DNA of 64,000 bases, taken from the NCBI RefSeq assembly GCF_000380565.1, contig NZ_AQYJ01000024.1:310001-374000 (forward strand). Direction: 5' to 3'. This document shows, piece after piece, positions 48,821 through 58,289 of the stretch. A program made the translations under genes and the position numbers. The stretch comes from Microbulbifer variabilis ATCC 700307. Lineage in GTDB: Bacteria; Pseudomonadota; Gammaproteobacteria; Pseudomonadales; Cellvibrionaceae. Under the pieces are notes generated by a model. The model did no database searches, had not been told where the DNA came from, and saw nothing but the letters and a program-made list of their open reading frames with translations. The stretch's first letter is position 1. Each line of letters opens with the position of its first letter.

Positions 48821-50209
48821 TCAGCCGGATGTTTGCTGAGTACCATATAAACCATATTTTTGACCGTGATTGCGTCCCCGCTGATAAAGGATAAAAGCCG
48901 TTAATATAAGCAGCATGAGTTCCGCGACTGGACCCGCATACCATATTCCCACTTCGCCCATGAGTGGGGGTAAAATCAAAATGAGTGGCAAAACGAAAAC
49001 GTAAGTTTTTGCAATTCCGAGAATGGCGGCACGTTTGGCATCGCCTATAGCCTGGAAAAATGTGCTGATCATCATGAGTGGTCCGGCCAAAAAATAGACC
49101 AGCGTCATCATGGGCAGGATACGTGCAACCTCTGTAATAATCTGTTTATCGCTGACAAATAAGGCTCCCAAAGAGTCTTTCAGTATTAACACGCCAAGCT
49201 GTAAAGCGAGGCAGTAACCGAACGCTACTGTTAAAGCGATATTGATACTGCTGTCGGACCGAGACCAGCTTTTAGCGCCAACATTATTGCCGATCAGAGT
49301 CTGAAATGCCTGGCTCAGCCCGAGAAGTGGCAGGAAGATAAAGGTCATAATACGGGTAGTGATCCCATAGGCTCCTACTGTCGCATCGTAGTTACTAACC
49401 CCCCAGGCCTGGATACTAAAAATTACAGCAATAGATGTGAGTGATACACCGATGTAACTTAAGCTGGATGGTAAGCCCAAAGATAGGTATCCAGGCCAAA
49501 AATCACGCCTGCTTGAGATCCGGATAATCTGTGTATCAATCACCGTGCGGCCATAATGGCGATAGCACGCCACTATCAAAAGGGCGATTGCCTGTGCAAG
49601 GGCAGTGCCATAAGCAGAGCCGGCCACCCCCATCTCCAAGTGCGCAATAAAAATATAATTGAAAATAATATTGAGCATTACCGACGCAAGGGAAACCATC
49701 GCCATTAGCGACAGTTGCCCTTCGCATCGCAAAGTATCGGAATTCACAGAACTGATAAACAGAGTTGGGGAAAGGAAGATTAATATCGTTAAATAGGTGT
49801 ACCCCATCCCTGCTAGATCTGCTGAGCCATTGGCAACTAATAGTGTTAATTGTTTACCCCAAGCCACAAATAACAACATCAACACAGTGCAAACCACCAG
49901 AGCTAGTGTAATAGCTTGGGAAAATGCCTGCCTCGCTTTATCTTTTTCTCCCGCGCCGAGTAATCTGGCCAATACACTCGAATATCCGCTGGAGATTAAT
50001 GAAGAAAGTGCTACCAGTAACATAAACATTGGGAATGTTAAGGTTACTGCGGCTAATGCTTCAGCTCCTACATATTTCCCCAGGAAATAGGCATCTAATA
50101 GGGTAAACGAGCCGTTTACCAGCATTATCAGAATAATAGGCGCAGCAGTCTTAAAGAAAACCGGCAGTAAGGCGCCGTTAACAAAAATATTGTCGTGTTG
50201 ATGAGTCAT
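48821..50209 (-). CDS. MATE-family multidrug/sodium efflux transporter
   Basis: 462-residue membrane protein with about twelve helices in two homologous halves (MATE/NorM/DinF class). It begins with an N-terminal helix near PIILIMLVNGSFTLLDAYFLG and continues with MATE-like GAEALAAVTLTFPMFMLL. Likely exports cationic or dye-like compounds by ion antiport; substrate unknown. It lies 12 bp after the DUF2239 gene on the same strand, so the two form an operon behind the 50798-50840 inverted repeat. Confidence 0.88.
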   Translation of the reverse strand: MTHQHDNIFVNGALLPVFFKTAAPIILIMLVNGSFTLLDAYFLGKYVGAEALAAVTLTFPMFMLLVALSSLISSGYSSVLARLLGAGEKDKARQAFSQAITLALVVCTVLMLLFVAWGKQLTLLVANGSADLAGMGYTYLTILIFLSPTLFISSVNSDTLRCEGQLSLMAMVSLASVMLNIIFNYIFIAHLEMGVAGSAYGTALAQAIALLIVACYRHYGRTVIDTQIIRISSRRDFWPGYLSLGLPSSLSYIGVSLTSIAVIFSIQAWGVSNYDATVGAYGITTRIMTFIFLPLLGLSQAFQTLIGNNVGAKSWSRSDSSINIALTVAFGYCLALQLGVLILKDSLGALFVSDKQIITEVARILPMMTLVYFLAGPLMMISTFFQAIGDAKRAAILGIAKTYVFVLPLILILPPLMGEVGIWYAGPVAELMLLILTAFILYQRGRNHGQKYGLYGTQQTSG

Positions 50210-50221
50210 AGTAAGTTCACT

Positions 50222-50788
50222 TTACAAATTGCCGCTGTGCATCTCTGCGACCTCATTAAACTTACTCAATAAAAGTTGTTTGAGGTCCTCAGGCCAAAAT
50301 TGAATGGCTTTTTCAAAGCCGACCTTGCTGTTTCTGTACAGTGCACGACTGGCCTCTTCGAAGCCTGGAGTATCTCCTGCAACTAACAGCATGAATCTAT
50401 CGAGTTGATGCTGTTTTGTGGTGATTCTCTCCTCAAGCGAAACGTGCTTTTGTGCCTGCTCCACCAGCTTACGAAGAGTGGCAGAAGCACCGCCAGGCTG
50501 CTGACCCAGCCATTCCCAGTGACGGGGAAGCAGGGTAACCTCCTTGGGAATAACGCCTAACTTGGGGCGTCCACGTTTAGTTTTCGGGGCCGGTACATCC
50601 ACCGATAAGGCTGCCAGTACTTCCTCGGTATCTCCGTGCCAATCCACCTCTATCCGTTTACAGCTATCGGCTTCAAAGACCATGGGCTCATGAGTTGTGC
50701 CCATACTCTTCACCCGGCGCACAATTACTTCCAATGTCCCCCGCGCAACAATCTGTTGCTGGTCGATAGCGATATAGTCAGTAGCCAA
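50222..50788 (-). CDS. DUF2239-family protein
   Basis: 188 residues with the family stretch KTKRGRPKLGVIPKEVTLLPRHWEWL in the middle; the GRP-containing segment resembles an AT-hook-like basic motif. Function unknown. Next to an efflux gene and under a symmetric operator-like repeat it could be an accessory or regulatory protein. The family itself gives no firm clue. ATG 50788, first gene of the pair with the MATE transporter. Confidence 0.78.
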   Translation of the reverse strand: MATDYIAIDQQQIVARGTLEVIVRRVKSMGTTHEPMVFEADSCKRIEVDWHGDTEEVLAALSVDVPAPKTKRGRPKLGVIPKEVTLLPRHWEWLGQQPGGASATLRKLVEQAQKHVSLEERITTKQHQLDRFMLLVAGDTPGFEEASRALYRNSKVGFEKAIQFWPEDLKQLLLSKFNEVAEMHSGNL

Positions 50789-50797
50789 AGTATTTCT

Positions 50798-50840
50798 CTA
50801 TATTTACCCGGGTTAAATATTTATGTCCGGGTAAATATAG
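50798..50840. promoter_or_regulatory. Perfect 14-bp inverted repeat, probable operator of the DUF2239-MATE operon
   Basis: CTATATTTACCCGG (50798-50811) and CCGGGTAAATATAG (50827-50840) are exact reverse complements, 15 bp apart. A third, partial half-site makes TTTACCCGGGTTAAA at the left arm. The repeat begins 9 bp upstream of the DUF2239 start codon, where a dimeric repressor such as a TetR-family protein would block transcription or translation initiation. The regulator is not in the window. Confidence 0.7.
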
Positions 50841-51032
50841 TGCATTGATCACCATATGTACAAGGAATGTTTCTCTGCATGGCCTCTGCCTTTGATGTGA
50901 CCCAATAGGGAAGGGCCTCCCAAGCTGAGGTTGACCGCTTTGCTCGCGCTTAATTTTTGTTTACATGTCAGTGATATACACGGTCTAGGAGCACTCCTAT
51001 ACTGCGGAAAAACCAACTGTTTAGGAGTGGAC

Positions 51033-51932
51033 ATGGCCAGGGCTTTAATCGGTGTTATCGGCGGTAGCGGTCTTTATGAGATGCAAGGGTTAACCGAGGT
51101 GGAGGAAGTCCAGATGGGGACCCCCTTTGGTAGCACCTCGGATGCAATTGCCTGCGGCAAGCTTCATGATATTCCTGTTGCTTTCCTTGCCCGCCATGGA
51201 CGCGGTCATCGGCTGATTCCCTCCCAGGTGCCCTATCAAGCCAATATCCACGCATTGCGCCAGTTGGGCGTACGCTATGTTCTTTCCCTTTCTGCCGTGG
51301 GCTCCCTCCAGGAAGAGGTGCGTCCACTGGATATGCTGATCCCGGATCAGTTTATCGATATGACCCGCAAACGGGAGAGTACTTTCTTTGGCGATGGTGC
51401 TGTAGCCCATGTTTCCATGGCTGATCCGGTATGCCCTGCTGTGGCGGATAACCTGGCGCGGGCTTTTGCCAATACCCAGGGAGAAGAGCCGATCAGGTTG
51501 CATCGAGGTGGCAGTTATATCTGTATTGAAGGACCCCAGTTCTCTACCCGAGCTGAGTCGCACTGGTATCGCAGTATGAATGCTTCGGTGATCGGAATGA
51601 CCAATATGCCGGAGGCAAAACTCGCCCGCGAAGCGCAGATGGCTTATGCAACTCTCGCCATGGCAACGGATTATGACTGTTGGCACCCTCGGGAAGAGGC
51701 GGTGACAGCGGACGTGGCTATCGCCAATTTGCAGCAAAATGCCGCCCGTGCTCAAAAGATTGCCGCAGAGGCAATCCGCTTGCTCGGTACTGAGCAACCT
51801 GAATCCGCCGCTCATACTGCATTGGCGAGCGGGTTGGTGACACCTGTCGATGCGATGCCAGAGGAAAAACAAGCTGTAATAAAGCCGCTACTTACGCCGA
51901 CAGAAGCAGTGCCTGAAGAAATGGAGCACTGA
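51033..51932 (+). CDS. MTAP-family nucleoside phosphorylase
   Basis: 299-residue methylthioadenosine/methylthioinosine phosphorylase-family enzyme. It begins ARALIGVIGGSGLYEM; the phosphate-binding region is FLARHGRGHRLIPSQVPYQAN, and the nucleoside-binding region is GSYICIEGPQFSTRAES with GMTNMPEAKLAREA. A C-terminal extension of about 40 residues is unusual. The ATG at 51033 has TAGGAG upstream. It is the first gene of a group including ArsS, so it may cleave an arsenic-containing 5'-deoxyadenosine nucleoside as well as methylthio-nucleosides; that is inference. Confidence 0.85.
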   Translation: MARALIGVIGGSGLYEMQGLTEVEEVQMGTPFGSTSDAIACGKLHDIPVAFLARHGRGHRLIPSQVPYQANIHALRQLGVRYVLSLSAVGSLQEEVRPLDMLIPDQFIDMTRKRESTFFGDGAVAHVSMADPVCPAVADNLARAFANTQGEEPIRLHRGGSYICIEGPQFSTRAESHWYRSMNASVIGMTNMPEAKLAREAQMAYATLAMATDYDCWHPREEAVTADVAIANLQQNAARAQKIAAEAIRLLGTEQPESAAHTALASGLVTPVDAMPEEKQAVIKPLLTPTEAVPEEMEH

Positions 51933-51937
51933 GGGGA

Positions 51938-52885
51938 ATGCACGAAACATTACCGTTACTGGAAATATCGGACTTCCCGGCGATTCGCCGTGAGGCTATT
52001 GAAACCCTGCAAATAAATATCGGTTATCGCTGCAACCAGAGTTGTGTGCACTGCCATGTGAATGCAGGTCCCAATCGTACCGAGATGATGTCGGACGACA
52101 ATCTGGAGTTACTACTGGGCGTTATCAAGGCAAGGGGGGTGCGAACCCTGGATATCACTGGGGGTGCACCAGAGCTCCACAACGGGTTTCGGTCTTTGGT
52201 GAAAGCTGCACGGGCGCTGGGTGTGCATGTAATAGATCGCTGCAATCTCACGATATTATTTGAGCCAGGACAGCAGGATACAGCAGAGTTTCTCGCGCAG
52301 AACCATGTGGAAGTGGTTGCCTCTCTACCCTGCTACTCCATGGAAAATGTAGATAAGCAGCGAGGCAAAGGGGTTTTTGATAAAAGTATTGCCGGATTGC
52401 AGAAGCTAAATGCCTTGGGCTATGGCAAGTCGGAAACTGGCCTTCAGCTTAACCTGGTCTATAACCCCCAGGGTGCTTTTTTACCCCCGGAGCAGGGGGG
52501 CCTGGAGGCAGACTATCGACGAGAGTTGGCCGCGCATTTTGGAATTGAATTTAATCACCTCTTTGCTCTCGCCAATATGCCCATCAAACGCTTTGGCTCC
52601 ATGCTGATTTCCAAAGGGCAGTTTAAAGACTATATGACGCTGCTTCGGGAGAGCTACTCTGCATCTAATCTTGAGGGCGTGATGTGTCGCAGTCTGGTGA
52701 GTGTTGACTGGCAGGGGAATTTATATGACTGCGACTTTAACCAGCAGTTGAATATACCAGTGCCAGGCCGATTGCATCTACGTGATTTACTCGAAGCTGA
52801 TCTTAAAGATTCGGCAGTTTGTGTGGCTGATCATTGCTATGGCTGTACTGCGGGGCAGGGCAGCAGTTGCGGTGGGGCACTGTAA
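51938..52885 (+). CDS. arsS: ArsS-like arsenosugar biosynthesis radical SAM protein
   Basis: 315 residues. The radical-SAM [4Fe-4S] cluster motif is C32-x3-C36-x2-C39 in RCNQSCVHCHVNAGP. The C-terminal half has the ArsS-type (DUF3641) domain with a cysteine-rich end (MCRSLVSVDWQ, CYGCTAGQGSSCGG). ArsS attaches a 5'-deoxyadenosyl group to dimethylarsenic, the precursor of arsenosugars. It begins five bases after the phosphorylase. No arsenic methyltransferase (ArsM) gene was found nearby. Confidence 0.88.
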   Translation: MHETLPLLEISDFPAIRREAIETLQINIGYRCNQSCVHCHVNAGPNRTEMMSDDNLELLLGVIKARGVRTLDITGGAPELHNGFRSLVKAARALGVHVIDRCNLTILFEPGQQDTAEFLAQNHVEVVASLPCYSMENVDKQRGKGVFDKSIAGLQKLNALGYGKSETGLQLNLVYNPQGAFLPPEQGGLEADYRRELAAHFGIEFNHLFALANMPIKRFGSMLISKGQFKDYMTLLRESYSASNLEGVMCRSLVSVDWQGNLYDCDFNQQLNIPVPGRLHLRDLLEADLKDSAVCVADHCYGCTAGQGSSCGGAL

Positions 52886-52921
52886 GGGGATAGGGTTTAA
52901 TAGCCGGAGGGCGGGAATGCC

Positions 52922-53605
52922 ATGAGAAAAAAAATACTGCTGCTGGCGATTATCGTGATATTGGTGATTGCTTTTTACGCATTTGATTTACACCACTGGT
53001 TGAGCCTGGAAAAGCTGCAGGAAGGCGGTGAGCAGTTTCAGCAATGGAAAGCCTCATCGCCATTTCTGGTGAGCTTCCTGTTTCTAGTTTTTTATATTTT
53101 GGTAACCGGTTTATCCTTACCCGGTGCTGCGATTCTCACTATTGCCGCGGGTGCTATTTTTGGCTTGTTGTGGGGCACTGTCATTGTATCCTTCGCTTCC
53201 AGTATTGGAGCCACCCTGGCGTTTCTAATGGCCCGCTATTTATTTCGTGACTATGTTCAAGAGAAGTTTGCTGTACGCTTACAGGTTGTAAATAACGGTA
53301 TTGAGAGGGAGGGCGCCTTTTATCTTTTTGCTTTGCGTCTCGTACCAATCTTCCCATTTTTTCTGATCAATATTCTGATGGGATTAACCCACCTTCGAGT
53401 CTGGACATTTTATTGGGTGAGCCAATTAGGCATGCTGGCGGCTACGATTGTTTACGTTAATGCCGGTACGCAACTCGCTCGTATAGACAATCTGAAGGAT
53501 ATCGCTTCTCCGCAATTGTTATTGTCTTTTGCCCTATTGGGTATATTCCCGCTATTGGCAAAATACTTCCTCAACTGGCTTAAACGTCGCCGTGAGGCCA
53601 AGTGA
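52922..53605 (+). CDS. TVP38/TMEM64-family membrane protein
   Basis: 227-residue integral membrane protein with the family segments YILVTGLSLPGAAILTIAAGAIFG, SIGATLAFLMARYLFRD and RLVPIFPFFLINILMG. The family (SNARE-associated or VTT-domain proteins) is linked to lipid scrambling or transport; a specific role here is unknown. It lies 36 bp after the ArsS gene and next to the MerA-like oxidoreductase, a pair often seen together. Confidence 0.85.
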   Translation: MRKKILLLAIIVILVIAFYAFDLHHWLSLEKLQEGGEQFQQWKASSPFLVSFLFLVFYILVTGLSLPGAAILTIAAGAIFGLLWGTVIVSFASSIGATLAFLMARYLFRDYVQEKFAVRLQVVNNGIEREGAFYLFALRLVPIFPFFLINILMGLTHLRVWTFYWVSQLGMLAATIVYVNAGTQLARIDNLKDIASPQLLLSFALLGIFPLLAKYFLNWLKRRREAK

Positions 53606-53614
53606 GTGACTCCA

Positions 53615-55090
53615 ATGAGAAAACCCAAAAAGTTTGATCGCAATATAATTGTTATTGGTGCAGGCGCTGCGGGCTTGGTGAGTGCCTATATTTCTGCGGC
53701 GGTAAAAGCCAAGGTGACTTTGATCGAGTCGGGAAATATGGGTGGGGACTGCCTGAATACCGGCTGTGTACCCAGTAAGGCGTTGATCAAGTGTGCTCGT
53801 GTGGCACATTCTGCGCGCACTGCGAGTAATTTTGGTGTGCGCCTGCCGGAACCGGAGATTGATTTTCCCGGGGTGATGCGCCATGTGCGTGAATCTATCC
53901 AGCAGATTGAGCCTCACGATAGTGTGGAGCGCTACTCAGATCTCGGTGTGGAAGTAATAAAAGGGTACGCGCGATTAGTAGATCCCTGGACAGTCGATAT
54001 CACGTTGAATAGTGGTGGTGAAAAGTCCCTACGGGGACGAGCCATTATTCTGGCCACCGGTGCTGAACCTACAGTGCCACCATTCCCCGGCCTCGACACG
54101 GTTAATTATCTTACTAGCGAAACACTCTGGGATAGGTTTGCTCAGTTGAATAAGGCACCGCATAGATTGGTATTACTGGGAGGTGGTGCCATCGGTTGTG
54201 AGTTGGCTCAGGCATTCACCCGCTTGGGGTCAAGAGTTACCTTGATAGAGCGAGATGAACGTTTGCTCCCCCAGGAGGACCACGAAGTGTCGCAAGCTGT
54301 TTCCCTGGCATTGGAATCTGAAGGAGTGTGTCTTCTCACTGGGCATGAGGCGGTCTCTTTTACTGGAAGTGAAGATCGCCGAGAGGGGGTATTAAACTTG
54401 CGTAATGCCGTGGGTGAAACACAGGTGACATTTGATGAAGTTATCCTGGCACTTGGCAGGCGTGCCAGGACTAAAGGGTTTGGATTGGAAAAACTGGACT
54501 TACTGCAAGATGGTAAATTGACAACGGATGCCTTCCTGCGCACTCGTTACCCCCATATTCTTGCAGCTGGGGATCTCGCGGGCCCATTTCAGTTTACCCA
54601 TATGGCTTCGCACCAGGCCTGGTATGCAGCAGTGAATGGCCTTTTCGGCGATATCAAGAAATTTGCTGTGGATTATTCACTGGTACCTCGGGCAATCTTT
54701 ATTGATCCAGAGGTGGCCAGCGTTGGGCTTAGTGAGCATGAGGCGGAGCAGCGTGCTATTGCCTATGAGGTAACTCGCTACAACCTTGATGACCTGGATC
54801 GCGCTATCGTGGATGGCGCGGCACGGGGTTTTATTAAAGTGCTTACAGTACCGGGTAAAGATAAAATACTGGGTGTTTCAATTGTTGGTGAGAATGCTGC
54901 GGAGCTTATAGCCGAGTTTGTATTTGCTATGAAGCAGGGTTTTGGACTGAATAAAATCCTATCTACCATTCATATCTATCCGACTATGACTGAAGGCAAT
55001 AAATTTGTTGCAGGAAACTGGAAACGAGCCCATGCGCCCAAGGGGTTGTTGCGTTGGCTCGAAGTGTTTCATCGTTGGAGACGGGGTTAG
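53615..55090 (+). CDS. MerA/dihydrolipoamide dehydrogenase-family oxidoreductase
   Basis: About 491 residues: FAD motif VIGAGAAGLVSAYIS, redox disulfide GGDCLNTGCVPSKALIK, NAD motif LGGGAIGCELAQAF, and the C-terminal HIYPTMTEGNK. This is the mercuric reductase-like subfamily without the N-terminal metal-binding domain. Likely a NAD(P)H-dependent disulfide or metal(loid) oxidoreductase; arsenic chemistry is suggested only by neighbours. The ATG at 53615 is preferred over the GTG at 53606 that abuts the previous stop. It overlaps the next gene by one base. Confidence 0.82.
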   Translation: MRKPKKFDRNIIVIGAGAAGLVSAYISAAVKAKVTLIESGNMGGDCLNTGCVPSKALIKCARVAHSARTASNFGVRLPEPEIDFPGVMRHVRESIQQIEPHDSVERYSDLGVEVIKGYARLVDPWTVDITLNSGGEKSLRGRAIILATGAEPTVPPFPGLDTVNYLTSETLWDRFAQLNKAPHRLVLLGGGAIGCELAQAFTRLGSRVTLIERDERLLPQEDHEVSQAVSLALESEGVCLLTGHEAVSFTGSEDRREGVLNLRNAVGETQVTFDEVILALGRRARTKGFGLEKLDLLQDGKLTTDAFLRTRYPHILAAGDLAGPFQFTHMASHQAWYAAVNGLFGDIKKFAVDYSLVPRAIFIDPEVASVGLSEHEAEQRAIAYEVTRYNLDDLDRAIVDGAARGFIKVLTVPGKDKILGVSIVGENAAELIAEFVFAMKQGFGLNKILSTIHIYPTMTEGNKFVAGNWKRAHAPKGLLRWLEVFHRWRRG

Positions 55091-55764
55091 TGCAGTATTC
55101 TGTTGTAGTTCCGCTGTTGAATGAGCGGGAGCAACTGCCCGATTTAATTGTGCAGTTAAAAGAACTTAAGGCTTTTACCAGCTGTGAAATTATCCTGGTG
55201 GATGGTGGTAGCATTGATGGCAGTGTGGAAATTGCTACTGCTGAGGGGTTCCAGGTAATTACTTCCCCGCGCGGCCGAGCCTCGCAAATGAACGCAGGTG
55301 CAGCCATTGCCTGTGGGAACTGGCTGCTGTTTTTACACGCTGATACACGCCTGCCCCAGGGTGCATTGAGTGCGGTTGCATCGGCAGTGGCTCAGGGAGC
55401 AGAGTGGGGCCGCTTTAATATTCGTATTGAAGGGCGGAGTTTGTGGTTTCCCCTAATTTCCAACCTGATTAATTGGCGTTCACGTCTAAGTGGTATCGCC
55501 ACTGGTGACCAGGCGATTTTTGTCCGGCGTACTCTTTTTGAAAAAATTGGCGGTTATGCCAGGCAGCCATTGATGGAGGATGTTGAGCTAAGTCGGCAGT
55601 TGTTAAAAATAAGCCGTCCCTATTGTCTCCATCAAAGAGTCTCAACCTCTGGGCGACGCTGGGAAAAATTTGGGGTGTTGCGCACGGTATTGCTGATGTG
55701 GCGCTTGCGTTTTGCTTATTGGCGCGGCGTGCCTGCAGATACCCTGGCTAGGCGCTATGAGTAG
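55090..55764 (+). CDS. TIGR04283-family glycosyltransferase (arsenosugar type)
   Basis: 224-residue family 2 glycosyltransferase of the kind linked to arsenosugar clusters. The nucleotide-sugar motif is VVVPLLNEREQLP and the DxD-like HADTRLPQG. The GTG at 55090 overlaps the preceding stop (TAGTG); an in-frame TTG at 55054 is the alternative. It could attach the sugar derived from the phosphorylase product to an acceptor. Overlaps the next gene by eight bases. Confidence 0.82.
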   Translation: MQYSVVVPLLNEREQLPDLIVQLKELKAFTSCEIILVDGGSIDGSVEIATAEGFQVITSPRGRASQMNAGAAIACGNWLLFLHADTRLPQGALSAVASAVAQGAEWGRFNIRIEGRSLWFPLISNLINWRSRLSGIATGDQAIFVRRTLFEKIGGYARQPLMEDVELSRQLLKISRPYCLHQRVSTSGRRWEKFGVLRTVLLMWRLRFAYWRGVPADTLARRYE

Positions 55765-56401
55765 TCGTCTTTCGAGGAAGTTCCTGCGCCTTGTGGTGAT
55801 GGCTAAGGCTCCACTGGCTGGTTATGCCAAGACCCGTCTTATTCCGGCATTGGGGGAGCAGGGAGCCGCGTCGCTTGCGGAGAAGTTGTTGCGCCATACC
55901 CTTGAAGAGTGTGTGAGAGCTGAGCTGGGACCCGTGGAGCTGCATGTGACACCTGATCCGTCCCACGCTTTTTGGCGGGGTTTCCCATTGCCTGCGGGAG
56001 TCACTGTTTATGGGCAGTCCCAAGGCAGCCTTGGTCAGCGCCTTTGGCATGCTACGGGAAACGCACGAGCATTGGGGCAGGGGCTTCTTTTGCTTGGTAC
56101 CGACTGTCCGTCCCTTACCGCGCAGCGTTTGCGAGCTGCTGCAGAAGAGCTACAGGTGTCTGATGCGGTAATGTATCCGGCAAAAGATGGTGGCTATGCG
56201 TTATTAGGGCTCAAGGAAATACAGGTGCGGCTGTTTGAGGATATTCACTGGAGTACTGAGGTTGTTGCCCGGCAGACTCTGGATAGACTTTGGGAGTGTG
56301 GAATGAATTGCCAGCGCCTGGAGGCGCTGGCAGATATTGATGAGCCGGGAGATTTATCTTTTTTGCCAGAAGGTTGGCGGGACTTAATACGGCTGGGCTA
56401 G
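55757..56401 (+). CDS. TIGR04282-family GT-A glycosyltransferase-like protein
   Basis: 214 residues with a GT-A nucleotidyl/glycosyltransferase fold: RLVVMAKAPLAGYAKTRLIPALG at the N-terminus, LLLGTDCPSLTAQRLRAAA, and PAKDGGYALLGL. The family is named for its co-occurrence with arsenosugar genes. The ATG at 55757 lies inside the end of the previous gene. Its stop overlaps the convergent mltF gene by four bases. Confidence 0.82.
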   Translation: MSSRLSRKFLRLVVMAKAPLAGYAKTRLIPALGEQGAASLAEKLLRHTLEECVRAELGPVELHVTPDPSHAFWRGFPLPAGVTVYGQSQGSLGQRLWHATGNARALGQGLLLLGTDCPSLTAQRLRAAAEELQVSDAVMYPAKDGGYALLGLKEIQVRLFEDIHWSTEVVARQTLDRLWECGMNCQRLEALADIDEPGDLSFLPEGWRDLIRLG

Positions 56402-57876
56402 AGTGCCGGAGCTGCGCTAGCTTCGGCTTCTATTGCGCTGCCGTCAGCAAGAATTTCGCGATTTGCATCATTGGCTGCAGCCAGGCGTTGCTCCTCAATA
56501 CGACTGCTCCAACTCAGCAGGGCCTGGTAATGGCGGATATTCTGCACATAGGTTACCGGCTCCCAGCCACGTGCGTAGCCATGTTTGGTGGTCTTGTAAT
56601 ACTGACGCTTGGCCAGCAGAGGCAAATGGTCGCGCACATCGGGCCACAGATCCGGGTTGCCGCCCATACGTTCGGTGAGGACGCGGGCGTCCTCAAGGTG
56701 GCCATAGCCCACGTTATAGGCTGCTAGTGCCATCCAGGTTCTGTCGGGCTCACGAATGCGCTCAGGCAGTTTATTGCGAATTTGTACTATATAGCGCGCA
56801 CCTCCCTCAATGCTCTCCTCGGGATTGAGCCGGTTAACACCGAGGTCTTTGGCGGTATTCAGAGTAAGCATCATCAGGCCACGGACTCCGGTACGGGAGC
56901 GCGCGCGTGGGTTCCAGTAGGACTCCTGGTAACTGAGCGCCGCCAACAAGTGCCAGTCCAGATCATACTGGTCTGCCACTTTCTGCATCGCTCCACGCCA
57001 CTTTGGTAAACGCTCTCGGCTGCGCTTGGCAAATGCCTGGGCGCCACCGACATTCAGGTCGCTGACATGGCCAAAAAACTCTTCGCGCAGCTGCGCAATC
57101 ATGCCATTGGTGTTTGCGCGCAACATAAACAGGCGGGCACTCTGGTAGAGGCTGTCATCGTCGCTTTTAGGGAAAGCCCAGGAGACCGGTTGGAACTGAG
57201 TGAGATTGAAAGCAACAGCGGTGTTTGGATAAAGGCCGCGGTGTACCGCATAAGCATTGGAGTCCACTACTGCGTAGCTGTACTTGCCCTGTTGTACCAT
57301 CTCTACCAGCTCCATTGCATCCACATCAGACACTTCTTCCCAATCTAACAGTGGGTAGCGCTGGGAGAGTTTTTTCAGTTCCTCCGCGTGGGCACTGCCG
57401 GCGATTACGGCGACAGTCTTGCCCTCCAGGTCGCTGGTCTTTCGTGGGCGCTGCTCACCAACACGATAAATAACCTGCTGGCGGATTTCGAAGTAGGAGG
57501 GGGTAAAGCGTACCTGCTCACGGCGCTCCGGAGTGACGGTAAGGCCAGCGGCAGCGAAGTGTGCACCCTCTTCCGGGTCACGCAGGCGCTCAAACATTTC
57601 GTCTAGATCGTGAACGTCGCGAATTACCAGCTTGACGCCGAGCTCTTCGGCAAAGGCCCGCAGCATTCCATATTCAAAGCCAGTGGGATTACCGGATGCA
57701 TCTTCGTAATATGTAGTGGGGCCATTTTGTGACAGCACAACCAGCTCACCAGAGGCCTTGATCCGCTCAAGAGTACTCGGTGCTTTGCTGGCAACTAACA
57801 GGGAGGCGCAGCATGACATGGCCAGCCCTTTTAACAGGCGGCGGACATAGCGCAGCACGCGGCTTTTCATCATCAT
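56398..57876 (-). CDS. mltF: Membrane-bound lytic transglycosylase F
   Basis: 492 residues. N-terminal signal peptide or lipobox region (LAMSCCASLLVASKA), a solute-binding-protein-like domain (residues about 45-270), and a C-terminal SLT transglycosylase domain with catalytic glutamate in LSYQESYWNPRARS. Cleaves peptidoglycan glycan strands with 1,6-anhydro end formation in the periplasm. A canonical MltF architecture, opposite to purL. Confidence 0.92.
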   Translation of the reverse strand: MMMKSRVLRYVRRLLKGLAMSCCASLLVASKAPSTLERIKASGELVVLSQNGPTTYYEDASGNPTGFEYGMLRAFAEELGVKLVIRDVHDLDEMFERLRDPEEGAHFAAAGLTVTPERREQVRFTPSYFEIRQQVIYRVGEQRPRKTSDLEGKTVAVIAGSAHAEELKKLSQRYPLLDWEEVSDVDAMELVEMVQQGKYSYAVVDSNAYAVHRGLYPNTAVAFNLTQFQPVSWAFPKSDDDSLYQSARLFMLRANTNGMIAQLREEFFGHVSDLNVGGAQAFAKRSRERLPKWRGAMQKVADQYDLDWHLLAALSYQESYWNPRARSRTGVRGLMMLTLNTAKDLGVNRLNPEESIEGGARYIVQIRNKLPERIREPDRTWMALAAYNVGYGHLEDARVLTERMGGNPDLWPDVRDHLPLLAKRQYYKTTKHGYARGWEPVTYVQNIRHYQALLSWSSRIEEQRLAAANDANREILADGSAIEAEASAAPAL

Positions 57877-58289
57877 AGGCTGTCCCCTCTAGCTCGTCCG
57901 TTAGTTTTATTGCTGTTATGCCTAAGGCCCGGTGAAGTTCGGTTCGCCAGGGCTTTTATGGCCAAAGCTGGCACAGTCCGCCAATTTTACATTATCCGGC
58001 GTCAATCTGCCCAATTTGGCATTTGGACACTGTGATCTATGCGCTTGAAAACCCTGCCGGACTTTTGTAGGAGTTTTCTTTCGCCTCTTGTTTAGGAGGT
58101 TTTAAGCAATAAGTTTGCTCGCCTTTTGAACATATTGATTGCTAATTAGTTCATGTATATGCAAGTGGTCGGCGGGTGTGTTGGACTGGCGATGCTTCAG
58201 GTACAATTGCGCCTCTCAAATTTTCGGGGCCTTGTGCGATCCTTCTTTTGCACATTTTTTCTCATTCAGACAAGAGGCAACCTCCCGCA
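57877..58289. other. Divergent promoter region mltF / purL
   Basis: About 410 bp without a gene. Holds the promoters of mltF (minus) and purL (plus). No PurR-type palindrome or other recognised site was seen. Confidence 0.45.
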
